From: Yersinia frederiksenii ATCC 33641
GTDB taxonomy: Bacteria > Pseudomonadota > Gammaproteobacteria > Enterobacterales > Enterobacteriaceae
Assembly: GCF_000754805.1 (NCBI RefSeq)
Contig: NZ_KN150731.1
Span: 1,134,492-1,198,491, forward strand
DNA: 64,000 bases
Reading direction: 5' to 3'
Part shown: positions 46,069-55,490 of the stretch, piece after piece
Layout: each line of letters opens with the position of its first letter
How positions within the stretch are numbered: the first letter of the stretch is position 1
Translations under genes and position numbers: made by a program
The notes under the pieces: generated by a model
What the model was told of the DNA's origin: nothing
Databases searched by the model: none
Seen by the model: only the letters and a program-made list of their open reading frames with translations

Positions 46069-49000
46069 TTGTCATTAATAGAGCAGTATTCTTTTGATTT
46101 TTCTCAAGGACGTGACTTGGTCAAAAAATTGGAGACATCATTGTATGAGATAGGTTATTACTCCGTTACGCCAGGAGATGTTGACGGCGCTAAAAAAATT
46201 TCAGGGGCATTATGTTACGCACTATCAACCAAGTTTATGATGGAAGAACGCAATGGTAATGTGGGGGGCGGGAAGCGGTACTTTTCCTGGTTGCAAAGAG
46301 CAATTGATAGTTATAAACAAAATGCTCAAATAGTTGATAGAGATCCGAGTAATATTCAGAGTAAATTACTAATGCAATATTATAGACAATTTCTTCATAC
46401 CGAGTTGGAGAGAATATTAATATTGCAGAATAGTCAGTATGTAAATAACAATTATAAAGAAATAAAAAAGAACTTTGGTGGTGTTGCTAACCTTATGAAA
46501 TCAGGTAAGCACGATAAGACCATGATTAGTCTATATGCTTTAATACAAGAAATAAAAGAAAAATCTGTCGGAGGTAGAATATCCCATAATGACTTAATTG
46601 ATGTTATAGAAAAGTATGTGGCCTGTAATGACGAAGATTTTAAAAGTACTCTCAATAAAATACGTGAAAAAGGGAAGGATAAAAAATACTTAATTAGTTA
46701 TATTCTGGATGATTTAGTTGAGCATCATAGTAAAATAAATAGAGTTTATAGTGAAGATGGGCAGCATGTAATGATGCCGAAGGATAAAGTGAAATCTGAT
46801 CTTTTTGGTACAATGCTGGGTGCTGCAATAGAGAGTGAAAAGAGACGAGCCGCTGATATGTATGGTGGTCTTTTATTGGAAAGAGGATTAATCCGCAGTG
46901 GCGATAGGAGTGAAGATACCCGGCGCACTGAAATGAAAAATAATTTGATAGAAAGCAGTAGAAAATTAAAGCTTTTACTAAATGATATAAGTAATATTTC
47001 TCATAATACATATATTAGTATTTCGTCACCTAATCACACTCTTGCAATATCTATTGTTAAAAATGAAAAAAATAAAATAAGTTGGACTTTTTTCGATCCT
47101 AACTTCGGAGCGAAAACATTTGATAATCATACAGATTTTAAAAAACACATACATAATCATTTGAATAAGAAGATAACAAGAAACGGTTCCGAGATAGTGG
47201 TAGGAAAATACTATGATTTTCCTGTAGATGCTTTAGAAACGCTGGATTTTAGTGTTGCCTATATTAAATATGAAGACGACATGAGACCTCATCACGATTA
47301 CAGTGTATCTAAAATATCTCAAGATGGTGAGCGGGTTTATATTATAAAATCACTCAAAGAAAATAAAATAGTTTTTAATTTATCACCAGAGTCTACGGCT
47401 AAAGTGATTGATTTTTCTGCCAAGGAGAAAGCTTCAGGCGAATGTCAGATTAAAAGTTTGGTCATGGAGATAACAGCAAGTGGAAAAGTATTTAATGTAC
47501 ATATGTCGGTTGATAGTTTTGATAATGCATTAAGCACATTAAAACCTAATATAGATATGCTAATTAATTACAAAAAAGATAATCCGACTGTTATGGATAT
47601 CGATTTTACTCATGGGGTGATTAAAAAATATGCAGCGTCATCTTTTGATTTTGCAAAGCCAGGGAATTATAGCGAAATATCAATATATAACTTTGAGCTA
47701 GAGTCTCTTAGTTCACGCACTAAAAATGCCATCCAAATGTTAGACCGATTAGCCGAAGGGCGTATTTCCTTGACCCAATTAAGCTCGGAGACCCGGAGCT
47801 CACTTGCCGAATTTTTAGATGGTGGCAATGATATATTGGCAAATCGCAACATTTTAAAAGCCACTACTGATCCTGATTATTATCTGCAACTACGATTGGA
47901 ATTATCTGAATTACAGCAAGTTAGTGTAAATAATCCTCAATTAGAATCAATTAAGATATCTGCAGCATTAGAAGTTAGTAAGCAATGGCATATTAATCAG
48001 AACAATAAAAATTCAAAATTAGTGACTTTCTCACATGAATTAGGTGCTAAAGGAGTCACTGCGGTTAATCAACTTTTAACCTTATCACTAGATTTAACAA
48101 AAGCAACAAAAAAACAGATTGACTTAGGTGTTTTATATTTTTACTCCTTGTTAAAAGGAGACTCTGTAAAATTCAAACAGCAGTTACTGGAGCATCGAAA
48201 TTTAACTTATCTAAAATCAAATAATATAGCAACAGATAATGAAAATAGACAGTTAACTAATTTTAATAATTTAATTAATATCTTAAATGAACATCAACAT
48301 AGTAATATTCGCACTTTCACTGCTGATGGTTTTTTAAATCAAGGTGTTAATTTATCAGATGTTGGCTATCATCAATTAATGACTGATGAGTTTTTATTAA
48401 ATATTTCCATTGAAAAAACACGTGATCAATATTTATATCGTATTTACGATACTGAAGGCGGTGAGTTTACTCTTAGTGGTATAACGCTCCAAGAGATAAA
48501 TAAAAAGCTAAATTCATTTATAGGACTGTATACGGCAGATAATATTAACACACCCTCCAACCAATCATATAAATTATATCGTATTAACCTGTCAGATAAT
48601 GTGAATAATGGTTCTCAGTTGCTACTGGAAAATGTATTTAAACAAAACTTGACTAGCGAAAGGCAGCGATTAACTGAGCAAGGTAACATATTCTTTAACG
48701 GCGAAGTTATCGCTCTCCATACTCTTTATGATATGGGCGCTACACTAAATGGTAAAATTATTAGTGTAGAGGCTATTTTATCTGATGCTGACTGGCAACA
48801 TAAATTACGCTTTGACCCTCTGCTGTTAAATGAATTTTATATACTCCCTGATGGGCGCAGCATTGAACAACAACAGTCGGTTAAAGTTCTGCGACAATTA
48901 TTAACTGAAGATAATAATCATAAAATACTGGACAACGTCGTTGACTCTTTCGAGAGAGGGGAAGCTATTACACGACTGAATACCATAAAGCACCATGTCG

Positions 49001-52000
49001 AACGTGATGGAAATATTGATACTAAATTATGGCATGATTTAACACGGACTACCGCCACATCGAGGCGTTTCCAATCAATTGGCCAGACAGTCGGTAGTGG
49101 TGCTCAGACTCTGGGTTTTATTACCTCATCGATCTCGACGTCAGTCATGGTGAAAAGACTGCAAGATCCTGATATTACAGATAAAGAACGCGATGAAATA
49201 ATGAAGCAGTTGGCGATCACTTGGGGTTCGAGAGGGGTGGATATTAGCACTGACTTGATGCAACCCACTTTTAACAAACTGCATAACTATTTTAGTAAAA
49301 AACTCTTGTCAGGTGCCCGCTCTGGCATTGGTCGCACGGGTTATAGTCTGGCAGCTAAATCAGCTAAATATGCTGGGACGGCATTTAATCTGGCTTCTGC
49401 TGGTTTTGACATCCATGATGCTGTCGAGAATTTTGACAAGGCAGCGAATGAAGAAAATACGGATTTAAAAACTGACTATTTGGTCAATGCTTCTCTTTCT
49501 ACTATTAGTGCAGTCGTCTCTGTGACGACTGCTATTGCATTGGCTTTGGGCTTCGCGTCGGCGGGACCAATAGGTATTGTTGCGGGGGCAGTTATTATGC
49601 TGGCAAGTGCGATGTATAATGCAATACGGCAGACCCAATATATAAAAGAACAAGTCAGCCTTAGTTTAGATGAAGAGGTTAATACCGGATGGAATTTATT
49701 TGTCGGGGCAGAACCCCCGAAGTCTGTCAGGGATAAGTTGGCTCAAAAAAATCAAGAAGATTTGGATAAATATTTTATTCAATCAGTAAAGAATACATTA
49801 AAAGATCAACTGCAACCGATGGGGTTTAATCGATACTTTCATGGTCGCCAGAGATTTAACTCAGCATCAGTAACTAAATTTTGTATCATACATAAAGATG
49901 ATGAGAAGTATGAAAAGTATTCAAAAGAAGAGCTGTTAAAAATATACTTACACCTAGATGCTAAAGTATATAGTGAAGATAAAATAATAAATAGAAAATA
50001 TTCTAGTAGAGGTTCGGTAAGAAGATATTTTGTTATGCGCTACATGGTAGAACCGCTCAATTATTTTGAATATAACCGCTGGGCAGAGATTAATGCTTCT
50101 GATAAGCTGATATCTATCAGGATACAAGAAATTAGCTATAAGAATAGCTTTACCAGAAGTGTTGTCATCATAATGAATTATGAATTATTTAATTCTTATT
50201 TACTTCCCCATAATAAAAATTATTTACTGGGTCGAGTAAATAATAAGGATTTGTATGAAGAAGCCATTGACCCTGATGGTGATAATAATACTCACTTCCA
50301 CATTGATAGCTCAAATAATATAATTTTTGGCTATGGTGATGCTAAGAATAGTTTTTACGTTAGTAAATTTAATAACATTTTAGTGGGTGGTCAAAAAGAC
50401 GATATATTTTCTCTTTCTAGTTATTTGCCTCATAGTATGCAAGTAGTTCCCAATTTTCTTGATGGGCAAGGCGGTTCCGATACCTTATTGCTCTCTGGTC
50501 TTCGCATAGGTAATAAAGGTTTTAATGCAAATCTTTTAGAGGGCTATGTTTATATTAGAGGGAACGAAGGTAAAGGTGAGTGGGCGAAAGAAGCTAACTT
50601 GAAAGATATAGAAAATGTTATTGGTCAGGCATATTTAAATGATATTCTTCACGGTAACAATAATGACAATTATATCAATGGAATAAGTGGGTTTGATAAT
50701 ATAAAAGGTCTGGATGGTAATGATAAAATGCAGTTAATTAATGGTGTGGCAGACGGCGGGAGAGGTAATGATTTGTATCTCATTACCGCGCAAGATAAAG
50801 GTCATCATCAAGTGAAAATTATAGATTCTGGTCTGGATGAAATCAGTAGCATTCTCATGTCGTATTCTGTAACTGATCTAAGATCAATAAATTTGGATGA
50901 CAATGATGTGATTCTTAAGTGGGAAAAGTCTGACCGCAGCCATACAATAATATTAGAAAATGCTTATAAACAGAAAAAATATAATAGCAAAAGAGTATTG
51001 AATCATAATTATATGTTTACTACCTCAGATGGCTTCATACTTTCAGCAAATTGGCCTGAAGAGGTGGATTTTAACGCCAATAGGTGGTTGTTATCACTTG
51101 AATTTTCAGCAGTATATAATTATCTGTCAGATACTACTCTCTATAAAAAAGATGAAGTGCCGATAAGCCCAAAAAAAATAAAAGTATTTCTTAATAAAAA
51201 TAATAACAGTATGATAATTGATAGTAGAGTGGTGAAATTTCCCAACTGTGTAAATCCACTATTAATAGCCTATCCAACCAGTCAGAGTACACTTCTTACT
51301 GGCAATATAAAAAACAATGTTTTTCACCGGTTGAAGGCTGGCAGCCGTTCAGTCGGTTTTTCAGGGGATAACCGATACGAAATTTCTGATATTTTACGGG
51401 CGGATAATACTGAAAACTCGTTTATTGATATTGAGTTCTTTGCCGGTGATACTGTTGAAAATATTAAACAAAATACGATGACTATTGTATTTAATGATGT
51501 CAATGCTTACGATCTCAACGTAAGATACGACGAACGTCACTTAAGATTGTACATTGAACATCGGGACCAACCCAATGACTTTGCAATTGTGCGCATTGAA
51601 CAGTTGGCCGAGGCAGTTTCATCGGATGGTAAAAAACTAATCACTTTAATAGATAAAAATAAAAAATCATTCTATATAGATATAGAAGGTGGATCATATA
51701 ACATTCTAGAAAGCATACCGACTAATATTACTGCGACTAAATTTGATGATAATATTATTGTTCCTGATGGCTATCGTTTGGAGAATGATTTTTTAGATCT
51801 TTATGGTGGAGATGATACTGTCAGTGATTTAAGTGGTCAGGGTAACACTATTATATGTGGGAGCGGAAATGACATTATTTATGCTGCTGCCGGGAATAAT
51901 GACATTCAGGGAGGGCCGGGAAATGATGAATTATTTACTGGTGATGGTGATGATATAATAAAGGGTGGTGATGATAATGATTTATTGAGTAGTGGTAATG

Positions 52001-52401
52001 GAAACGATAATCTGGACGGTGGGAATGATGATGATCGTTATGTCATTGAAAAAGGATATGGAAAAACTACTATTCATGATAATCATGGAAGGAATAGCAT
52101 AACATTTAAAGATATTGATCATACTGAATTACAGTTTGAAAAAGAAAAAAATAATTTAAGGATCTCGATCAGGGGCTCAGCGAAGGTGGTAGTTATTAAA
52201 AACCACTATTTATATAATAATATGCGTTCCAATTTTGTTTTTAAGACCAATAATCATATTATTGAAGGTGATAATCTTGATTTATTGTTTAGCTCGATGA
52301 CTGCACTCTCTGATAATATTCATAATAGCATTCAGGATCCCGGAAGTAGAATATATGGTTCGATGCACCAGAACTTGTGGGTACCTATTACTGTAGGGTG
52401 A
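46069..52401 (+). CDS. Giant RTX-like toxin with YopT-type protease triad
   Basis: A 2110-residue protein with no signal peptide. The TTG start at 46069 has GAGGTG 5 bases upstream; the first ATG is at codon 57. Seen in order: (1) residues about 1-400 hold GALCYALSTKF (Cys49), SPNHTLAISIV (His323) and WTFFDPNFG (Asp343), the pattern of C58/YopT-type cysteine proteases. (2) About 950-1240 is helical with a hydrophobic core, SVTTAIALALGFASAGPIGI and VAGAVIMLASAMYN (about 1151-1184), resembling pore/translocation regions of large clostridial and Mcf/FitD-type toxins. (3) About 1435-1575 and 1910-1990 hold RTX-type repeats (GSGNDIIYAAAGNNDIQGG; GDGDDIIKGGDDNDLL). DNA is far more AT-rich than its core neighbours hisP and yfcH. 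No rtxB/C/D genes are adjacent. Function as toxin, and protease activity, are inference. Confidence 0.75.
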   Translation: MSLIEQYSFDFSQGRDLVKKLETSLYEIGYYSVTPGDVDGAKKISGALCYALSTKFMMEERNGNVGGGKRYFSWLQRAIDSYKQNAQIVDRDPSNIQSKLLMQYYRQFLHTELERILILQNSQYVNNNYKEIKKNFGGVANLMKSGKHDKTMISLYALIQEIKEKSVGGRISHNDLIDVIEKYVACNDEDFKSTLNKIREKGKDKKYLISYILDDLVEHHSKINRVYSEDGQHVMMPKDKVKSDLFGTMLGAAIESEKRRAADMYGGLLLERGLIRSGDRSEDTRRTEMKNNLIESSRKLKLLLNDISNISHNTYISISSPNHTLAISIVKNEKNKISWTFFDPNFGAKTFDNHTDFKKHIHNHLNKKITRNGSEIVVGKYYDFPVDALETLDFSVAYIKYEDDMRPHHDYSVSKISQDGERVYIIKSLKENKIVFNLSPESTAKVIDFSAKEKASGECQIKSLVMEITASGKVFNVHMSVDSFDNALSTLKPNIDMLINYKKDNPTVMDIDFTHGVIKKYAASSFDFAKPGNYSEISIYNFELESLSSRTKNAIQMLDRLAEGRISLTQLSSETRSSLAEFLDGGNDILANRNILKATTDPDYYLQLRLELSELQQVSVNNPQLESIKISAALEVSKQWHINQNNKNSKLVTFSHELGAKGVTAVNQLLTLSLDLTKATKKQIDLGVLYFYSLLKGDSVKFKQQLLEHRNLTYLKSNNIATDNENRQLTNFNNLINILNEHQHSNIRTFTADGFLNQGVNLSDVGYHQLMTDEFLLNISIEKTRDQYLYRIYDTEGGEFTLSGITLQEINKKLNSFIGLYTADNINTPSNQSYKLYRINLSDNVNNGSQLLLENVFKQNLTSERQRLTEQGNIFFNGEVIALHTLYDMGATLNGKIISVEAILSDADWQHKLRFDPLLLNEFYILPDGRSIEQQQSVKVLRQLLTEDNNHKILDNVVDSFERGEAITRLNTIKHHVERDGNIDTKLWHDLTRTTATSRRFQSIGQTVGSGAQTLGFITSSISTSVMVKRLQDPDITDKERDEIMKQLAITWGSRGVDISTDLMQPTFNKLHNYFSKKLLSGARSGIGRTGYSLAAKSAKYAGTAFNLASAGFDIHDAVENFDKAANEENTDLKTDYLVNASLSTISAVVSVTTAIALALGFASAGPIGIVAGAVIMLASAMYNAIRQTQYIKEQVSLSLDEEVNTGWNLFVGAEPPKSVRDKLAQKNQEDLDKYFIQSVKNTLKDQLQPMGFNRYFHGRQRFNSASVTKFCIIHKDDEKYEKYSKEELLKIYLHLDAKVYSEDKIINRKYSSRGSVRRYFVMRYMVEPLNYFEYNRWAEINASDKLISIRIQEISYKNSFTRSVVIIMNYELFNSYLLPHNKNYLLGRVNNKDLYEEAIDPDGDNNTHFHIDSSNNIIFGYGDAKNSFYVSKFNNILVGGQKDDIFSLSSYLPHSMQVVPNFLDGQGGSDTLLLSGLRIGNKGFNANLLEGYVYIRGNEGKGEWAKEANLKDIENVIGQAYLNDILHGNNNDNYINGISGFDNIKGLDGNDKMQLINGVADGGRGNDLYLITAQDKGHHQVKIIDSGLDEISSILMSYSVTDLRSINLDDNDVILKWEKSDRSHTIILENAYKQKKYNSKRVLNHNYMFTTSDGFILSANWPEEVDFNANRWLLSLEFSAVYNYLSDTTLYKKDEVPISPKKIKVFLNKNNNSMIIDSRVVKFPNCVNPLLIAYPTSQSTLLTGNIKNNVFHRLKAGSRSVGFSGDNRYEISDILRADNTENSFIDIEFFAGDTVENIKQNTMTIVFNDVNAYDLNVRYDERHLRLYIEHRDQPNDFAIVRIEQLAEAVSSDGKKLITLIDKNKKSFYIDIEGGSYNILESIPTNITATKFDDNIIVPDGYRLENDFLDLYGGDDTVSDLSGQGNTIICGSGNDIIYAAAGNNDIQGGPGNDELFTGDGDDIIKGGDDNDLLSSGNGNDNLDGGNDDDRYVIEKGYGKTTIHDNHGRNSITFKDIDHTELQFEKEKNNLRISIRGSAKVVVIKNHYLYNNMRSNFVFKTNNHIIEGDNLDLLFSSMTALSDNIHNSIQDPGSRIYGSMHQNLWVPITVG

Positions 52402-52412
52402 TTTTCATTATG

Positions 52413-52446
52413 ACCAGGATATTCCTTTTTGAAGGAATATCCTGGT
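52413..52446 (+). terminator. Hairpin after the giant gene
   Basis: ACCAGGATATTCC (52413-52425) pairs perfectly over 13 bp with GGAATATCCTGGT (52434-52446). The loop TTTTTGAA is T-rich, but no T run follows on either strand. It sits between the convergent giant gene and yfcH and could serve both. Confidence 0.65.
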
Positions 52447-52478
52447 GATGAAAATGACAAATATATTATGGCGAGAGT

Positions 52479-53402
52479 TTAATCCTGAGAATGTTTTCTC
52501 GTCGGTTTCTTCAGCACATTACGCAAAGCTTCTTCCAGTTCGAAATAGCGGAATGCAAAGCCAGCTTCTTCCAACCGTTTTGGCACTGCCCGTTGCCCCC
52601 CTAATACCAATGCTGCAGATTCTCCCAACAATAAGCGAATGGCTGCCGCTGGGGTACGAATCACGGCAGGGCGTTCGAGTACTTCTGCCAGCGTAGCAAT
52701 AAATTGTTCATTATGGACCGGATAAGGTGAAACCATATTGAATGGGCCATGCAACCCATCTGTGGTTAGTAAATAATGGATACCATGAACCATATCATCA
52801 ATATGTATCCAGGGTAGGTATTGGCGACCATCGCCGATTGGGCCACCCAGACCCAGGCGTAATAGCGGTACCATTTTAGCTAATGCACCGCCATGAGGCG
52901 CTAATACAATACCGGTACGTAGCAAGCAAACCCGGGTTTGACTGCTTTGCGCTGCCAGTGCCAGGCTTTCCCAACGTTCGCATAACTGATGAGTAAACTC
53001 ATCATGGGGTATCTCATCTTCGGTGACTAATGCTTGCCCCTGATCGCCATAAAATCCGACTGCAGATCCTGAAATAAACACTGTCGGAGGTTGACTGCTG
53101 GCTTTAATTAATGCGGTTAGTCTTTCGGTGATCTGCCAGCGACTCTGGCATAAAATTTCTTTTTGTTGTGAAGTCCAACGCTTCTCAGCAATAGGCTCAC
53201 CCGCCAAATTAATCACCGCATCAAAACCATTGAGGTCATGCTTATCATTCAATGTTGACCAACAGGTGACTTGCGATCCAAGCACATGACTTGCTCGTTG
53301 TGGGTCACGGGTTAAGGCGGTTATTTGATGGGATTGCGACAAAAGAAAGGCGCAAAGACTACGCCCGATCAGTCCTGTAGCTCCAGTGATTAATATACGC
53401 AT
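52479..53402 (-). CDS. yfcH: TIGR01777-type epimerase YfcH
   Basis: The product (about 307 residues) is an extended short-chain dehydrogenase-like protein with NAD(P) motif [19 protein letters not shown] at the N-terminus and the family blocks [28 protein letters not shown] and [16 protein letters not shown]. It matches E. coli YfcH; reaction unknown. The ATG at 53402 has GGAG 7 bases upstream; a TTG two codons earlier is less likely. In E. coli yfcH lies close to hisP; here the giant gene lies between. Confidence 0.92.
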   Translation of the reverse strand: MRILITGATGLIGRSLCAFLLSQSHQITALTRDPQRASHVLGSQVTCWSTLNDKHDLNGFDAVINLAGEPIAEKRWTSQQKEILCQSRWQITERLTALIKASSQPPTVFISGSAVGFYGDQGQALVTEDEIPHDEFTHQLCERWESLALAAQSSQTRVCLLRTGIVLAPHGGALAKMVPLLRLGLGGPIGDGRQYLPWIHIDDMVHGIHYLLTTDGLHGPFNMVSPYPVHNEQFIATLAEVLERPAVIRTPAAAIRLLLGESAALVLGGQRAVPKRLEEAGFAFRYFELEEALRNVLKKPTRKHSQD

Positions 53403-53456
53403 GGCCAATCTCCGTTTATCCCTTATTGTTTTGGTGTTATCGCGATAAATGTCTAC

Positions 53457-53645
53457 TTATCCAGCTTCTCTTTTAGCATAGGTGATTCTGGGGTCTTCTC
53501 CTACGATGCTGAGCACATCCTGTGTTAATTTTTTCATTAAGATAGTATGTCGATCGCAGGCCACTAGCGGGTGAGAAGAATGTCCTAATGTTGTCAGCAG
53601 CATCATTTGAGAAAATAAAAAAATAATAACTAATAAATTCCGCAT
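53457..53645 (-). CDS. Possible small secreted or membrane protein
   Basis: A 62-codon frame starts with a good signal-like sequence (MRNLLVIIFLFSQMMLLTTL), followed by a short polar tail with one cysteine (LVACDRH). It has no strong ribosome site and I recognise no family. It lies just upstream of yfcH on the same strand. It may be a real small envelope protein or a chance frame. Confidence 0.4.
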   Translation of the reverse strand: MRNLLVIIFLFSQMMLLTTLGHSSHPLVACDRHTILMKKLTQDVLSIVGEDPRITYAKREAG

Positions 53646-53968
53646 TCTGTCCGATTAATACAGTATTGTGCGCTCAGGTACTACCAGTTTGCCGACGTAG
53701 TTATGGCCTAAAAACTTTATTACTTCTGAGTGCTGACAATGGTTGAAAGGCCTACGCGACGACTTTTAAAACACTGAATTAGTGATTTTCTGCTAGAGTA
53801 AACATACTAATTTGAATAGAAAAGAGGCTACCAGCCTTTTCACCTTGTGAAGTTGGATGTTTTATAAAAAATGTTGGGTGTTTTATAAAAACTCACGGTG
53901 GCTTATAAATCCTCCGGCTGAGATCTGGTTGTGATCTCATTGTTGTTCATACACTTTTTCAGGTGCGC
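53646..53968. other. Gap before the EAL gene
   Basis: No gene is seen. TGTTTTATAAAAA occurs twice in direct orientation, at 53858-53870 and 53879-53891, 21 bases apart; each contains a TTTTATAAAA palindrome. These could be binding sites at the promoter of the following EAL gene. Confidence 0.5.
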
Positions 53969-54655
53969 ATGAAGCTAAACATCGAAGTTAATTGTTCTTA
54001 TGTGTGTGAGCCTATACATAAGCAAGACGGTAGTTTATTAGCGGTTGAGCTATTAAGCCGATTTTCAACTAAATCTGTCGATTCGCCCATTGATGTCGAA
54101 CATTTCATTAAAGAATTGGATGTGGGTGAAAAGACTAATTTATTCCAAGACCAATTACGTGCGGTGAAAGCCTATAGCGATTGGTTTATCACTAACAATG
54201 TTTTGCTTTCAATTAATATCGATTTTGACTTGGCCAGTGTGATTGTCACGGACAAACTGACTCGCCAAATCCTAGATGAAATGCCTTTCTTAAGGTTGGA
54301 GATTATGGAGACATTCTCCAATTTATCCGATGGAATGAATAACCCATTACTGCGTGAGTTGGCTGAGCTATATCCCCTATGGCTCGATGATTTAGGCAGA
54401 GGTGACTCCACCCTTAATGCGGTCACTGCCAATATTTTTGAGTATGTCAAAATTGATAAGCATTTCTTCTGGCAGCATAACAAGCATACTTTCCCAATCC
54501 TGATAAATAATATTAAGAAATATTGTCTTGGGGTTATTGTCGTTGGCGTAGAAAATCAAGATGAGTCAGAACAGCTTAAAGGCAGTAGGATTGATGCTAT
54601 GCAAGGATATTTATTCAATCAGCTCACACTGGATGAACTGGTATCTCAATCTTGA
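53969..54655 (+). CDS. EAL-domain protein (YdiV-like, stand-alone)
   Basis: The product (about 228 residues) is a single EAL domain without sensor or membrane part, the size of E. coli YdiV. Residues of the c-di-GMP phosphodiesterase site that remain: Glu27 (ELL in place of EAL), Asn83, Glu111, Asp140-Asp141 (LDDLGRG), Lys161 and Gln212. The EGVE motif reads VGVE, so its first glutamate is lost. It could be a weak phosphodiesterase or, like YdiV, a protein-binding regulator of flagellar genes. The ATG at 53969 is preceded by AGG; a GTG two codons earlier is possible. Inserted between yfcH and yfcE relative to E. coli. Confidence 0.85.
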   Translation: MKLNIEVNCSYVCEPIHKQDGSLLAVELLSRFSTKSVDSPIDVEHFIKELDVGEKTNLFQDQLRAVKAYSDWFITNNVLLSINIDFDLASVIVTDKLTRQILDEMPFLRLEIMETFSNLSDGMNNPLLRELAELYPLWLDDLGRGDSTLNAVTANIFEYVKIDKHFFWQHNKHTFPILINNIKKYCLGVIVVGVENQDESEQLKGSRIDAMQGYLFNQLTLDELVSQS

Positions 54656-54878
54656 TTATAACGATTTCTCTCCCACTTGAGCTCACATTATGCTGACATG
54701 ATTCTGTAATGTTAGCTTTGTCTTTTACGATAAAATTTTCTTATGGCAGATAGTGGCTTTTATCGGATTAATCCGACGGATTGGATGATAGAATAAAGCC
54801 ACATTGAGTGCTCATTATCTGCCTGGGCTGACTGTATAGCCTGATTTAATCGAGTTAAATCTAAGAGACGACGATACC

Positions 54879-55433
54879 ATGAAGTTAATGTTTGCTTCTG
54901 ATTTGCATGGGTCGCTACCGGCCACAGAACAGGTTCTGGAAATTTTTGAACGTAGTCAGGCACAATGGTTGGTGCTATTGGGTGACTTGCTCAATCATGG
55001 GCCCCGCAATGCATTACCGGCCGGTTATCAACCGGCAGCGGTAGCAGAATGCCTTAATCCCTATAAAAACAACATTATTGCGGTACGCGGTAATTGCGAC
55101 AGTGAAGTCGATCAGATGTTATTGCAATTCCCGATAATGGCGGGTTGGCAGCAGATTATTATGCCAGAAACGCGTCTATTTTTGACGCATGGTCACCTTT
55201 ATCACCCTGCGGCTCTTCCTCCGTTGCGTCATGGGGATGTCTTAGTTTATGGTCATACACATCTGCCTCAGGCACAGTGGCAGGATGAGGTGATATGCTT
55301 TAATCCTGGCTCCGTCAGTATCCCAAAAGGAGGATATCCGGCGAGTTATGGCATGTTGGATGGCGGTGTTTTACAGGTTCTGGCCCTACAAGATGATGAA
55401 CCTATCGCCCAGTTGGCATTAAAAACTAAATAA
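54879..55433 (+). CDS. yfcE: Metallophosphodiesterase YfcE
   Basis: The 184-residue calcineurin-like enzyme has metal-binding motifs SDLHG (DxH), GDLLNHGP (GDxxNHGP), GNCDSEVD (GNCD), LTHGHLY (GH) and GHTHLPQ (GHTH). E. coli YfcE is a manganese-dependent phosphodiesterase tested on model substrates; its natural substrate is not known to me. yfcD starts 58 bases downstream of its stop, so both are probably in one transcript. Confidence 0.94.
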   Translation: MKLMFASDLHGSLPATEQVLEIFERSQAQWLVLLGDLLNHGPRNALPAGYQPAAVAECLNPYKNNIIAVRGNCDSEVDQMLLQFPIMAGWQQIIMPETRLFLTHGHLYHPAALPPLRHGDVLVYGHTHLPQAQWQDEVICFNPGSVSIPKGGYPASYGMLDGGVLQVLALQDDEPIAQLALKTK

Positions 55434-55490
55434 ATATACCTCTTGATTAACAATTGCGCGGATACGCGCCCAGATAGAAGGTTTCAGAGG

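Noticed and set aside
51790-52040. Short tandem-looking DNA repeats in the giant gene, at first glance a repeat array
   Set aside because: They are codon-level echoes of RTX Gly/Asp repeats in frame; not a CRISPR or satellite array.
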